In this document: positions 63,765 through 64,000 of the stretch, piece by piece
Layout of the letters: each line of letters begins with the position of its first letter
How positions within the stretch are numbered: position 1 is the stretch's first letter
Source of the DNA: Isoetes taiwanensis
Lineage: Eukaryota; Streptophyta; Lycopodiopsida; Isoetales; Isoetaceae
Length of the DNA: 64,000 nt
Direction of reading: 5' to 3'
NCBI GenBank assembly: GCA_021234155.1
Contig: JAJEKV010000058.1
Location: forward strand, 757,814-821,813
Translations under genes and position numbers: made by a program
The notes under the pieces: generated by a model
What the model was told of the DNA's origin: nothing
What the model saw: the letters and a program-made list of their open reading frames with translations, nothing else
Database searches by the model: none

Positions 63765-63850
63765 GTGCATAGCACAGTTAGTTGTGAAAATGATGGGTCC
63801 CTTGAAAGTAAAAATGGGTTCCTGATAGATTCTGTACTTTATAGTTGCTG
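63765..63850 (+). CDS. Possible further exon of the TRF-like gene
   Basis: The acceptor TTGTTTCTTCAAG (ending 63764) opens phase 0 with VHSTVSCENDGSLESKNGFL. No clear donor is seen before the frame ends near 63930, so the right edge is uncertain. Confidence 0.3.
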
Positions 63851-64000
63851 CTCACAACATCTTGCCTCTTCGTTTTGGGCGTTTTGCCAATCTAAGCTTG
63901 AATCTGATGCAGTGAGAGTGCCTGGTTAGCTGTAGCGAGCATAAAAATTCCAGGTTGTATTTCAGCCATTGGTATGTTTCAACTTCCTATAAAGGATGAA

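Overview
The window looks like nuclear DNA of a land plant, most likely a seed-free one such as a fern. The lineage is an inference from several signs: plant-type multi-exon genes, PPR and MSH1 gene debris, a tRNA-Met-primed LTR retrotransposon, very long (CT)n tracts and dense nested transposons. No species can be named from sequence alone.

Few host genes are visible. An intact seven-exon N-acetylglucosamine kinase lies on the minus strand (24270-26806); every splice phase closes and it predicts 357 aa. Two exons of a conserved plant protein of unknown function sit at 44680-45122 (minus). The 5' part of a probable TRF-like (telomere-repeat-binding-factor-like) gene starts at 61965 and runs off the end of the window. 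A C-terminal exon of a class-beta N4/N6 DNA methyltransferase is at 4681-5057. Pseudogene pieces of MSH1 (36000-36289) and of PPR proteins (36797-37076, 51254-52143) are also present.

Most of the rest is mobile DNA. A Ty1/Copia element on the minus strand spans 9027-22725, with a GCCTT target duplication. It is split inside its integrase by an 8.7-kb TIR element (12347-21054) with a TTTA target duplication. A degraded L1-like LINE lies on plus at 28703-33117, and a related LINE on minus at 37930-42937 has tandem 5'-UTR monomers. Further elements are a PIF/Harbinger transposase cut off by a foldback element (49120-50166), a Ty3/gypsy PBS and gag cut off by another foldback copy (53296-54250), a hAT remnant near 1 kb, four copies of one foldback family, and a ~132-bp dispersed repeat in three copies.

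The most interesting object is the 8.7-kb element inside the Copia. It carries two divergent, decayed genes. The left gene (minus) encodes a DUF7869-like protein, a candidate transposase. The right gene (plus, intron-containing) encodes a ParB/Srx-like domain, an acidic run, a DIPYG motif and a decayed FxGxG-type motif, which together suggest a ParB-methyltransferase fusion. Between the genes, and again in the right gene's introns, lie about thirty copies of an AT-rich palindrome, often extended to GCGGTATAAATTTATACCGC. The combination of TIRs, a candidate transposase, a ParB-like methyltransferase and a palindromic array may be an undescribed eukaryotic transposon system. The separate methyltransferase exon at 4.7 kb could be a better-preserved relative.
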